Shown here piece after piece: positions 1 to 5,829 of a DNA stretch of 11,760 bases. The stretch lies in assembly GCA_009885905.1 (NCBI GenBank), contig VFJU01000472.1, positions 1-11,760 on the forward strand, given 5' to 3'. A program made the position numbers and the translations under genes. This stretch comes from Verrucomicrobiota bacterium. GTDB taxonomy: Bacteria; Verrucomicrobiota; Verrucomicrobiia; Verrucomicrobiales; Akkermansiaceae. Position 1 is the stretch's first letter. Each line of letters begins with the position of its first letter. The notes below the pieces were generated by a model. It saw nothing but the letters and a program-made list of their open reading frames with translations, was not told the DNA's origin and did no database searches.

Positions 1-38
1 AAACCTATGTAAAACCACGAGCTCGTCAATCCTTCAGA

Positions 39-53
39 AATCTTAACAAGATT
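39..53. repeat. short inverted repeat downstream of lexA
   Basis: AATCTT-AAC-AAGATT is a perfect 6-bp inverted repeat with a 3-nt loop, 14 nt beyond the lexA stop codon. ATCTTAA at 40-46 can instead pair with TTAAGAT at 62-68, which overlaps the lexA stop, so two alternative weak stems are possible. Neither is GC-rich and no T tract follows on the minus strand, so this is at best a weak 3'-end structure rather than a convincing intrinsic terminator. Confidence 0.3.
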
Positions 54-67
54 ATCGCCATTTAAGA

Positions 68-682
68 TCACGCTGCTTTTCGCATCAGGGCGATGAGGAC
101 GCCTTGGATGATCAATTCTTGTGCTGGGATCAAATCGGGAAAATCCGAGTTTTCTGCCCGTAAGAATGGCTTACCGTTTTCGATTAGGTAACGTTTTAGA
201 GTAGTTTCTCCATCGATCAATGCCGCCACGATATCGCCTTTACGCGGTTCACGAAATTCGAGAATCACCGTGTCCCCGTTACAAATGTGTGCATCAATCA
301 TTGAATTTCCACGAACTTTGAGAGCGAAGGCTTTTGAATTTCTTGGAATACCAAGTGCGGTGACGTCGATGGAGAGACAACCTTGGCGCTCCTGTTCGAC
401 GTCTTGAGACATGCCCGCAGCGATCATTCCGTAGATGGGAACGTCAATAATTTCTCCACGGTCGAGTTCGTCAGGAAAAATTACGGCACGTGCTTTTCCA
501 GGAAGTCGTTGGATGACACCTTTGCGTTCGAGCGCCCGCAGGTGACTCATGGCAGCGGTTTGGCTTGCGAACCCAAAAAAATGTTGGATTTCCCGAGTGG
601 ATGGCATGATTCCCGTTTGGCGCTGCGATTTACGCAGGTAATCGAGAATTTCTTGTTGGCGATGGGTAAGGTCTGAGGTCAT
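68..682 (-). CDS. lexA: LexA SOS-response repressor and self-cleaving protease
   Basis: This 204-residue protein is the transcriptional repressor of the SOS regulon; RecA filaments stimulate its self-cleavage after DNA damage. The N-terminal winged helix-turn-helix lies at about residues 5-65 (TREIQHFFGFASQTAAMSHL region). The cleavage site is Ala89-Gly90 in YGMIAAGMSQ. The catalytic dyad is visible as Ser127 in VRGNSMID and Lys163 in ETTLKRYL, with spacing normal for the family, and length is typical (E. coli LexA has 202 residues). The ATG at 682 is chosen because MTSDLTHRQQEILDYL matches the usual LexA start. No good Shine-Dalgarno sequence precedes it, and the leader is instead occupied by the LexA operator. 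The gene stands alone, divergent from the khpA-like gene about 280 bp away. Autoregulation is expected from the operator. Confidence 0.96.
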   Translation of the reverse strand: MTSDLTHRQQEILDYLRKSQRQTGIMPSTREIQHFFGFASQTAAMSHLRALERKGVIQRLPGKARAVIFPDELDRGEIIDVPIYGMIAAGMSQDVEQERQGCLSIDVTALGIPRNSKAFALKVRGNSMIDAHICNGDTVILEFREPRKGDIVAALIDGETTLKRYLIENGKPFLRAENSDFPDLIPAQELIIQGVLIALMRKAA

Positions 683-694
683 CTTTTTGAACAG

Positions 695-708
695 TGTTCC
701 TTAGAACA
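695..708 (-). promoter_or_regulatory. LexA operator (SOS box) of lexA
   Basis: TGTTC-CTTA-GAACA is a perfect 14-bp palindrome ending 13 bp before the lexA start codon. It is exactly the TGTTC-N4-GAACA motif established for Verrucomicrobia, and differs from the E. coli (CTGT-N8-ACAG), Bacillus (GAAC-N4-GTTC) and alphaproteobacterial (GTTC-N7-GTTC) boxes. A -10-like TATTTG on the minus strand (707-712) overlaps it, so bound LexA could block polymerase; that promoter element is weak and only inferred. An extra GAACA half-site lies at 689-693, one base from the palindrome on the gene side. Confidence 0.88.
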
Positions 709-780
709 AATAGGAATCCGAAGGATGCATCAAGTGAAATTTTCAAAAAAATTAGCTTCTACGGCAAAGGGGTGCCGAGT

Positions 781-800
781 GCTTGATGAGTTAATCAAGC
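781..800. repeat. perfect inverted repeat in the lexA/khpA intergenic region
   Basis: GCTTGAT-gagtta-ATCAAGC is a perfect 7-bp inverted repeat with a 6-nt spacer. It sits in the 282 bp between two divergent genes, about 100 bp upstream of lexA and 165 bp upstream of the khpA-like gene. Dyad and position suit a transcription-factor operator, but I do not recognise the regulator. No T tract follows on either strand. Apart from this and the LexA box I see nothing else clear in the interval. Confidence 0.45.
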
Positions 801-964
801 GGATAAAGTTAGATTTTACCTTGCCGTTAAATCTTACGGAATTGGATGCTTGGTAGAATCCAGGACCTAGAGGCAGTCAAAGGCGTTTACGACATTTGAA
901 TTTGCATTCATCTCCATAACCTTGGCTTGCGAATTTAGCGGGGAGGTACCATCTTGATGTCACC

Positions 965-1258
965 ATGCAAGCAGCGACGGATCGATTGAAGAATTTTCTG
1001 CAATACGTGACAGTCAATTTGATCGATGAGCCAACTCATGCACAGCTCAAGGTGGCGGAATTAGGGCCTAACAGGCTACGCTTCAAACTGGTGCTGGCAA
1101 AGCAGGACGTGGCGATGTTGATCGGCAGGAATGGATTTACCGCCTCTGCCATTCGCAGCGTGTTGAAGGCTGCTGCAGAGAGGGAGGGGGTTCATGTAAC
1201 GCTGCAGATTCACTCGCAAGAGGAGGAGGCCGAAGCGTTGGCGCGGGAGGCTTCGTGA
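965..1258 (+). CDS. khpA: KhpA-type single-KH-domain RNA-binding protein
   Basis: This is a 97-residue protein with one KH domain covering roughly residues 25-85. The RNA-gripping GxxG loop is GRNG in VAMLIGRNGFTASAIRSVLKAAA, which closely resembles the core of KhpA/YlqC proteins. KhpA acts in the cytoplasm as an RNA chaperone, commonly with KhpB/Jag, and affects cell-envelope growth in Gram-positive bacteria. The protein is about 20 residues longer than typical KhpA, with an N-terminal extension (MQAATDRLKNFLQYVTVNLIDEP) and a Glu-rich tail. The ATG at 965 is the only in-frame canonical start; GGGGAGG at 940-946 precedes it at the long spacing of 18 nt. In other bacteria khpA often lies beside rpsP/rimM; here it is a solitary gene convergent with the OppD-like gene. 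The fold is clear; orthology to KhpA is inferred. Confidence 0.82.
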   Translation: MQAATDRLKNFLQYVTVNLIDEPTHAQLKVAELGPNRLRFKLVLAKQDVAMLIGRNGFTASAIRSVLKAAAEREGVHVTLQIHSQEEEAEALAREAS

Positions 1259-1282
1259 TAATGTGTTAGAAATCACGTTGAG

Positions 1283-2263
1283 TCAGTGACTCGTCAAACA
1301 TCCTGGGCAATTTTGAGCGAAGTGACCGGGCAGAATTTCGTCGAGCGTTGGAGATTTATCGGTAAGGCAGATATCGGGTTTTCCGATGATATTTCGCGGA
1401 CGAAATGAGCACCCTACGGTTGGCTGAGAGAGGTCCGGGGGTAGGCCGGGTATTGTATAGAGGCGCTCGCCTTTCGGGTGCAGTGCGGGGATCGATTTCA
1501 ACAGCGAGCGTGTGTAAGCATGCAGTGGTTGACCAAATAGTTCTGATTTTTCGGCGCTTTCAATAATCCGACCGGCGTACATCACGTTGATGTGGTCGCA
1601 CATTTCAGAAACCACCGCGAGATCGTGAGTAATGAAAATCACTGCGGTTCCTAACTGATTTTGTCGGTCGCGTATGAGGTCAAGTACTTGCTTTTGTACC
1701 GTCACGTCGAGAGCTGTGGTGGGTTCGTCACAAATCAGCAACTCGGGTCGTGTAATAAGTGCCATGGCAATCATCACGCGCTGGCGCATGCCACCGGAGA
1801 ATTCGTGGGGATATGAGTGAATGCGTTTTTCAGGTTCTGGAATCCCGACTTCTGCTAGAGCGTCGATAGCGCGGTGGAGTGCTTCCTTGCCGTAGCAGTT
1901 TTCGTGAAGTGCGAGCGGTTCGGTGATTTGCGCGCTGATCTTCATGAATGGATTAAGCGATGTCATCGGATCTTGAAAAATCATCGATATGCGCTTTCCG
2001 CGAATTTTTTGCAGTTGGTTCTCGGAAATTTTCAGCAGATCCAAGCCGTCGAAAATAGCTTGGCCGTTGTGGATGCGTCCCGGTGGCTGAGGGATCAAGC
2101 CGAGTAATGAGTAACAAGTGACGGATTTTCCCGATCCTGACTCGCCGACGATGCCGAGTGTTTCTCCAGGAGAGACCGAGAATGATACGTCCTCAACGGC
2201 GTGAACGATGCCGTTTCTGGTGTGGAAGCGGGTGGTGAGATTACGGACGTCGAGCAGCGGCAT
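1283..2263 (-). CDS. oppD: OppD/DppD-type peptide ABC transporter ATP-binding protein
   Basis: This 326-residue ATPase belongs to the oligopeptide/dipeptide/nickel ABC importer family, which powers a membrane permease from the cytoplasmic face. Visible motifs are Walker A GESGSGKS (40-47), Q-loop Gln97 in [11 protein letters not shown], signature FSGGMRQR (155-162), Walker B LLICDEP (175-181) and H-loop His213 (ITHDLAVV). The C-terminal oligopeptide extension is present ([11 protein letters not shown], then GCSF), with cysteines at 285, 299, 319 and 322; the usual PRC of this region reads PRN here. Related DppD proteins can hold an iron-sulfur cluster there, so metal binding is possible but unproven. 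Start ATG at 2263 opens directly into the expected first strand. No OppA, OppB, OppC or OppF gene adjoins it: the upstream neighbour is an SGNH hydrolase and the downstream neighbour is convergent. The substrate cannot be assigned. Confidence 0.9.
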   Translation of the reverse strand: MPLLDVRNLTTRFHTRNGIVHAVEDVSFSVSPGETLGIVGESGSGKSVTCYSLLGLIPQPPGRIHNGQAIFDGLDLLKISENQLQKIRGKRISMIFQDPMTSLNPFMKISAQITEPLALHENCYGKEALHRAIDALAEVGIPEPEKRIHSYPHEFSGGMRQRVMIAMALITRPELLICDEPTTALDVTVQKQVLDLIRDRQNQLGTAVIFITHDLAVVSEMCDHINVMYAGRIIESAEKSELFGQPLHAYTRSLLKSIPALHPKGERLYTIPGLPPDLSQPTVGCSFRPRNIIGKPDICLTDKSPTLDEILPGHFAQNCPGCLTSH

Positions 2264-2341
2264 GACTTAATGAGTGTGGTCGTGGATGAGAAAAGCGCAA
2301 GAACAGTGGTCGTGGGTTTTATTAGACCGTTTCTGCTCAGC

Positions 2342-3064
2342 TTACGGCGTGCCGATCGGCCTAGGTATGCTCGCCAATTTCCATTCCTGAGTCATCAAGG
2401 GAAGTAATACCGATGTCATGCGACGATATCCTTCCGGTGTGAGATGGAGATCATCCTCCACATAGCAAGCTGCTAGAGGGTTTCCGGAGGAGTCCTCGAG
2501 TACCGGATTCACATCAGCATATGTTAGGTTTTTCATTGATGTGGTTAATTCAAGAAGTTGCTTGTTCACTTCATCGACCTGCAGCAAAAAGTTTGACTTA
2601 CGTTTTTGAGGAGCGCGGATCACGGAGACTAACAGGATATGAGCATTAGGTAGAACTGACTGTGTTTGAGTGGTCCATCGCTTGGTGTTTTCTACGATAA
2701 ATTCCGGAGTTTTTTTCCCATTGATATCGTTGCTGCCGCAATACCAGACCACAAGGTTGGCGCAAGAGCTTGGGACGACTTCGTTGAAGAAAAACAACTG
2801 ATCCGATGTGCGAGAACCGCCGAAGGCACGGTTGGTGATTGGTAAAGGCGCGAGATCTTGTGCGTAGCTTTTCCACTTAAAGAAAATGCTGCTTCCGACT
2901 AGTAAAATCCCACCCGGTGCGGGCTTGGGCGCTTGAGCGAATGCCGACACGGTGTTAGCGTATTTATGGGTGGCGCTTGTCTCTTCTGCGCGGATGGGTT
3001 GAGTGGCGATGAAGCATGCGGTGAAAATCGCAGAGCTTCTTTGAATCGTTTTTCGTGCAGTCAT
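2342..3064 (-). CDS. secreted SGNH/GDSL-family hydrolase (esterase/lipase type)
   Basis: This is a 240-residue exported hydrolase of the SGNH superfamily, which mostly cleaves acyl or acetyl esters on lipids or carbohydrates. Residues 1-26 look like a signal peptide (basic start MTARKTIQR, hydrophobic SAIFTACFIA, cleavage likely after PIRA). Block I is ILLVGSSIF with nucleophile Ser59. Block II is NRAFGGS (Gly82/83). Block III is WYCGSNDI with oxyanion Asn102. Block V is DDLH with Asp184 and His187. All four signature residues are present, so it should be active. The reading frame stays open upstream to 3430, but that part lies antisense to the RDD gene and lacks protein-like composition. The ATG at 3064 places the signal peptide correctly and is preferred. 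A possible promoter lies at 3100-3128. The substrate is unknown. The gene ends 78 bp before the OppD-like gene, so co-transcription is possible. Confidence 0.85.
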   Translation of the reverse strand: MTARKTIQRSSAIFTACFIATQPIRAEETSATHKYANTVSAFAQAPKPAPGGILLVGSSIFFKWKSYAQDLAPLPITNRAFGGSRTSDQLFFFNEVVPSSCANLVVWYCGSNDINGKKTPEFIVENTKRWTTQTQSVLPNAHILLVSVIRAPQKRKSNFLLQVDEVNKQLLELTTSMKNLTYADVNPVLEDSSGNPLAACYVEDDLHLTPEGYRRMTSVLLPLMTQEWKLASIPRPIGTP

Positions 3065-3099
3065 GGGGTAATGCGAAAGGTGAAGTTTTAGTTTGAGGT

Positions 3100-3128
3100 C
3101 TGATAGTGGTAATGTTGCTCCGCTGCAA
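3100..3128 (-). promoter_or_regulatory. candidate sigma-70-type promoter of the SGNH hydrolase gene
   Basis: On the minus strand TTGCAG and TATCAG are separated by exactly 17 bp, 36 bp upstream of the chosen ATG. They match TTGACA/TATAAT at about 3/6 and 4/6 positions, so the case rests mostly on spacing and placement within the 121-bp divergent gap between this gene and the RDD gene. Confidence 0.25.
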
Positions 3129-3185
3129 TCCATAAGAATCCACCTCGACGTTTTGCTACGTGCTGTTATCTGTAGTTTCAAATTC

Positions 3186-3833
3186 ATGGAACAGCAACCC
3201 GACTCAGAAGATAAAATTGAAGTGGAAGCGACGAAAAAATACGTGATTCCGCCTCCTGATTTGTCAAAAAAGTCGTTTGCACCCCCATCACCTGTGGGTG
3301 GGTTGCCGCACGTTTCATCATCGCCCGTTCTACTTGACGATGGCCCGGTGAAGATCCACTTGAAGGCTGGGAAAAGTGATCCGCAGCTGGAAGATGAAGA
3401 TTTGCAAGCGGAAGATTTCGCCCCATTCAATCCGCGAATGGTGGCGGCGATGATTGATTTGCTCGTCGGGCTTGGTGTTACGATCGGCTTGAGTTGGTTA
3501 CTGCCCGGGTTTGCTTTGCGCCTAGCCTATCTTGCGGGGCTTGGCTATTTTGTGACTCGCGATTCATTGCCTTTTCTTGATGGCCAGAGCGTAGGTAAAA
3601 AAGCGATGGAGCTTAATGTCACAACACAAGAAGGTGTATCTCTTGTTAGGAATTGGAAGGTTTCATTGATTCGAAATGGTATTCTCTTGATTCCGTTTTT
3701 TGCACTGCTTGAGGTCTACATCTTGCTAAGTCGTGAGGGTGGAGTGGATCGCGGATTGCGACTTGGCGACGAGTGGGCGAAGACTCGGGTATCGGTTGAT
3801 AGAAAGCCGAAGATATCAGAAGAGTCAGAGTGA
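3186..3833 (+). CDS. RDD-family integral membrane protein with long Pro-rich N-terminus
   Basis: This is a 215-residue membrane protein. Residues 1-80 are hydrophilic, acidic and proline-rich (IPPPDLSKKS, FAPPSPVGG) and probably lie in the cytoplasm. The RDD domain follows from about residue 82 to 203: Arg84 before the first membrane segment (about 87-106, ending MIDLLVGLGVTIGLSWLL), a second segment (about 108-123), the RDSLPFLDGQSVGKKAMELNV loop, and a third segment (about 163-182) before GLRLGDEWAKTRV. RDD proteins are widespread; proposed roles include ion transport, but most are uncharacterised. The frame opens earlier at 3093, but that extension would overlap the divergent promoter region, so the ATG at 3186 is chosen. 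No Shine-Dalgarno sequence is evident. The stop lies 8 bp from the convergent phoR stop, leaving no room for a terminator between them. Confidence 0.78.
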   Translation: MEQQPDSEDKIEVEATKKYVIPPPDLSKKSFAPPSPVGGLPHVSSSPVLLDDGPVKIHLKAGKSDPQLEDEDLQAEDFAPFNPRMVAAMIDLLVGLGVTIGLSWLLPGFALRLAYLAGLGYFVTRDSLPFLDGQSVGKKAMELNVTTQEGVSLVRNWKVSLIRNGILLIPFFALLEVYILLSREGGVDRGLRLGDEWAKTRVSVDRKPKISEESE

Positions 3834-3841
3834 CAGAATCT

Positions 3842-5065
3842 TCAGTTGGGCGTGAGCGGTAGCTTGATAGAAAACTTGGTCTCGCTGCCAGGGGTGGAGG
3901 ACACTTGGATGGTGCCGCCGTGCGCTTCGACTGCGCGTTTCACGATAGAAAGCCCGAGGCCCGTGCCTTTGATTTCCTGTTGTGAGTGGTGTTTTTCGAC
4001 CCTGAAAAACCGACGGAAAATGTGCGTCAAATCTGCGCTTGGGATACCGACACCGTTGTCAGTGACCCAAATGTGAGTTGAATCGTCATCATTTTCGCAA
4101 CCGATTTCGATGCGGAGGTCTGGGTGCGGATTTTGTTTCAGAGCATTTTCCACGAGATTGAAAAGCACCTGTGTCCAATAGAAACGGTCGCCTTTTACGA
4201 TCAGTTCTGGGTTTTTCATGATCACAACGACATCCGCATTCTGGGTGCGGATGACCGACTCGAGTCGTTCGATCACGTCTTTGATGCATGATCTGAAGCG
4301 GAACGGTTCGATCTTGAGTGTGTTTGCTTCGCCTGATTCGAGGCGCGAGATGACGAGCATATCCTCCACGATGTGAGAGATGCGGTCGGCGTGCTTGCGC
4401 ATGATGGTGAGGAAGTGGCGTGCCACATTTGGCTCGGTGAGCATATCATCATCTAACAGATTTTCTAAATAACCGTTGATGATAGCAAGCGGCGTCCGCA
4501 GTTCGTGCGAGGCGTTTGCGACGAAGTCTTTGCGGACTTGTTCGATTTGATGTTCAGCGGTCACGTCGCGAATGATGACACGGGTGATAGAATTTCCATC
4601 GCTAGGATTGGCGAGTTGTGCGGCATCGATAATCCATGCGTTGACACCGCGGTTTTCCTGATCGCCGCGGAGAGAAGTTTGCTGTGGTAGAACGACGCGG
4701 GACTGCACGGGTTCGCCTGTTTCGAGGCAGCGCAACAAGGCCTCTGCAAGGCGCGGGTCGAGAAGGGTCTCGCGGATGGGGCGGTTGACCAATTCCCTCG
4801 CACCGAAAAGTGAACGAGCGGCTTCATTGGCGAATTGAATGTTCGCGGCGGAGTCGACGAGTAAGAACGCGTCGCCCAGAGCGTCGAGAAGGTTGTGACG
4901 TTCCTCTTTGGCTTTTTGTAGGTCTTGTTCGAGACGGAGTTTCCAGGCATTAACTTCTGCTTCAGATTGCTTGCGAGTGCCACGGTTGCGGTAGAGAGTG
5001 ATGGCGAGTGCGGTCAGTGCCGCGATAACGGCAAATGTGGCGATTATTTCAATTACTGGGGTCAT
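3842..5065 (-). CDS. phoR: PhoR-type sensor histidine kinase
   Basis: This 407-residue membrane-anchored histidine kinase phosphorylates the adjacent response regulator. It has one membrane segment at about residues 4-24 and essentially no periplasmic loop, then a coiled-coil-like stretch (33-58), a PAS domain (about 58-170), and a HisKA domain with phospho-acceptor His187 in FVANASHELRTPL. The HATPase_c domain has N-box NLVENALKQ (303-311), G1 DNGVGIP (336-342), F-box FRRFFRV (350-356) and G2 GTGLGL (367-372). Architecture and order match PhoR, the phosphate-limitation kinase, which senses through the PstSCAB/PhoU complex rather than an external domain. No pst or phoU gene is in the window, so the stimulus is inferred. 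Its ATG overlaps the phoB stop (ATGA, 5062-5065), which points to translational coupling. The 3' end is convergent with the RDD gene. Confidence 0.9.
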   Translation of the reverse strand: MTPVIEIIATFAVIAALTALAITLYRNRGTRKQSEAEVNAWKLRLEQDLQKAKEERHNLLDALGDAFLLVDSAANIQFANEAARSLFGARELVNRPIRETLLDPRLAEALLRCLETGEPVQSRVVLPQQTSLRGDQENRGVNAWIIDAAQLANPSDGNSITRVIIRDVTAEHQIEQVRKDFVANASHELRTPLAIINGYLENLLDDDMLTEPNVARHFLTIMRKHADRISHIVEDMLVISRLESGEANTLKIEPFRFRSCIKDVIERLESVIRTQNADVVVIMKNPELIVKGDRFYWTQVLFNLVENALKQNPHPDLRIEIGCENDDDSTHIWVTDNGVGIPSADLTHIFRRFFRVEKHHSQQEIKGTGLGLSIVKRAVEAHGGTIQVSSTPGSETKFSIKLPLTPN

Positions 5066-5745
5066 GCTTCGGCTTTCACAATGGAATAGCCGATGCCGCG
5101 AATGGTTTCAACCCACGAACCGTGTGTGCCTAGCTTTTGTCGGAGGCGTTTCATGTGGGTGTCGAGAGTCCGGCTGTGGGTCGTGTCGCTGTAGCCCCAT
5201 ACGGTGCGGAGTAAATCGTTGCGGTCGTGGGTTTTCCCTGCTCGTTCGCACAGGAAGAGCATCAACTTGAACTCGGTGGCGGTGAGGTCAGTTGGCTCAT
5301 TGTCCAGATAGAATTTAAGGGCATTCTTATCAAAGCGAAAAGGTCCGTGGGTGAAATGGACGACTCCGGGTGACATTTCCGACCGTTTGAGGATGGCTTG
5401 CACTCGGAGCATGAGTTCTTTTGGGCTGAACGGCTTGGTGAGATAATCGTCTGCACCGGCCTCCAAGCCTTGGATGCGGTCCTCGGTCTGTGCCCGTGCG
5501 GTGAGCATGATCACCGGGGTGTTGGCGGTGCGGGGGTCACGACGAAGTTCGCGGAAAACGGCGTATCCATCTCGGCCGGGTAGCATGAGATCTAGCAAAA
5601 TTAAATCTGGACACTCCCGTAACGCAACTTCTGTGCCTTCGATTCCATCGTGTGCTTTAAAGATCTCGTAGCCAGCCCTTAAAAGGTTGAAGCCGATCAA
5701 ATCAGCGATATCGCGCTCATCCTCAATAATCAGAACTTTTTGCAT
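5062..5745 (-). CDS. phoB: PhoB/OmpR-type response regulator
   Basis: This is a 227-residue DNA-binding response regulator. The receiver domain (1-120) has acidic pocket Glu8/Asp9, phospho-acceptor Asp52 (ILLDLMLPGRDGY), Thr82 (IMLTARA) and Lys104 (YLTKPFSP). The OmpR-type winged helix occupies about 128-225, with recognition-helix region TLDTHMKRLRQKLG and wing IRGIGYSI. Sequence and pairing with a PAS-HisKA kinase support PhoB, the activator of phosphate-starvation genes, although another OmpR-family role cannot be excluded. It overlaps phoR by 4 bp and follows the AhbAB-like gene after 84 bp. That gap contains inverted repeats (5764-5825) but no clear tandem CTGTCAT Pho box, so autoregulation is not shown. 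Start ATG at 5745 gives the canonical MQKVLIIEDE. Confidence 0.92.
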   Translation of the reverse strand: MQKVLIIEDERDIADLIGFNLLRAGYEIFKAHDGIEGTEVALRECPDLILLDLMLPGRDGYAVFRELRRDPRTANTPVIMLTARAQTEDRIQGLEAGADDYLTKPFSPKELMLRVQAILKRSEMSPGVVHFTHGPFRFDKNALKFYLDNEPTDLTATEFKLMLFLCERAGKTHDRNDLLRTVWGYSDTTHSRTLDTHMKRLRQKLGTHGSWVETIRGIGYSIVKAEA

Positions 5746-5763
5746 TTCGATGAGAGTTAGGAA

Positions 5764-5825
5764 CTTAACTAACCCGAAAAGAACACATCGCGTGTGACGA
5801 TTTGGTCACACAACGCTTGGTTAAG
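5764..5825. repeat. nested inverted repeats between the ahbAB-like gene and phoB
   Basis: The 84-bp gap holds a perfect 7+6+7 inverted repeat, GTGTGAC-gatttg-GTCACAC (5792-5811). It is flanked by CTTAACTAA (5764-5772) and TTGGTTAAG (5817-5825), which pair over 9 positions with one G-U wobble in plus-strand sense. The inner stem begins 18 nt after the upstream stop codon. It could be an operator for phoB-phoR, or a hairpin that trims or attenuates read-through transcription. No T tract follows on the minus strand, so it is not a standard intrinsic terminator. Confidence 0.5.
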
Positions 5826-5829
5826 AAAA

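Noticed and set aside
1280..1292. GAGTCA-g-TGACTC palindrome between khpA and oppD
   Set aside because: It overlaps the oppD stop codon, has a one-base centre that leaves a poor RNA loop, and no T tract on either strand.
3093..3185. Upstream start for the RDD protein at 3093
   Set aside because: The 31 extra residues cover the divergent promoter area, add a spurious hydrophobic patch, and have no ribosome-binding site; the ATG at 3186 gives a natural hydrophilic start.
3065..3430. N-terminal extension of the SGNH hydrolase frame to 3430
   Set aside because: It runs antisense through the RDD coding region, is Ser/Thr/Cys-rich without domain features, and would bury the signal peptide that begins at the ATG at 3064.
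4561..4983. 140-codon open frame within phoR
   Set aside because: It overlaps the PAS-encoding part of phoR in another frame and shows no recognisable domain.
5793..5810. CRP site upstream of phoB
   Set aside because: TGTGA and TCACA are separated by 8 bp, whereas CRP needs 6; I keep it only as an unassigned dyad.
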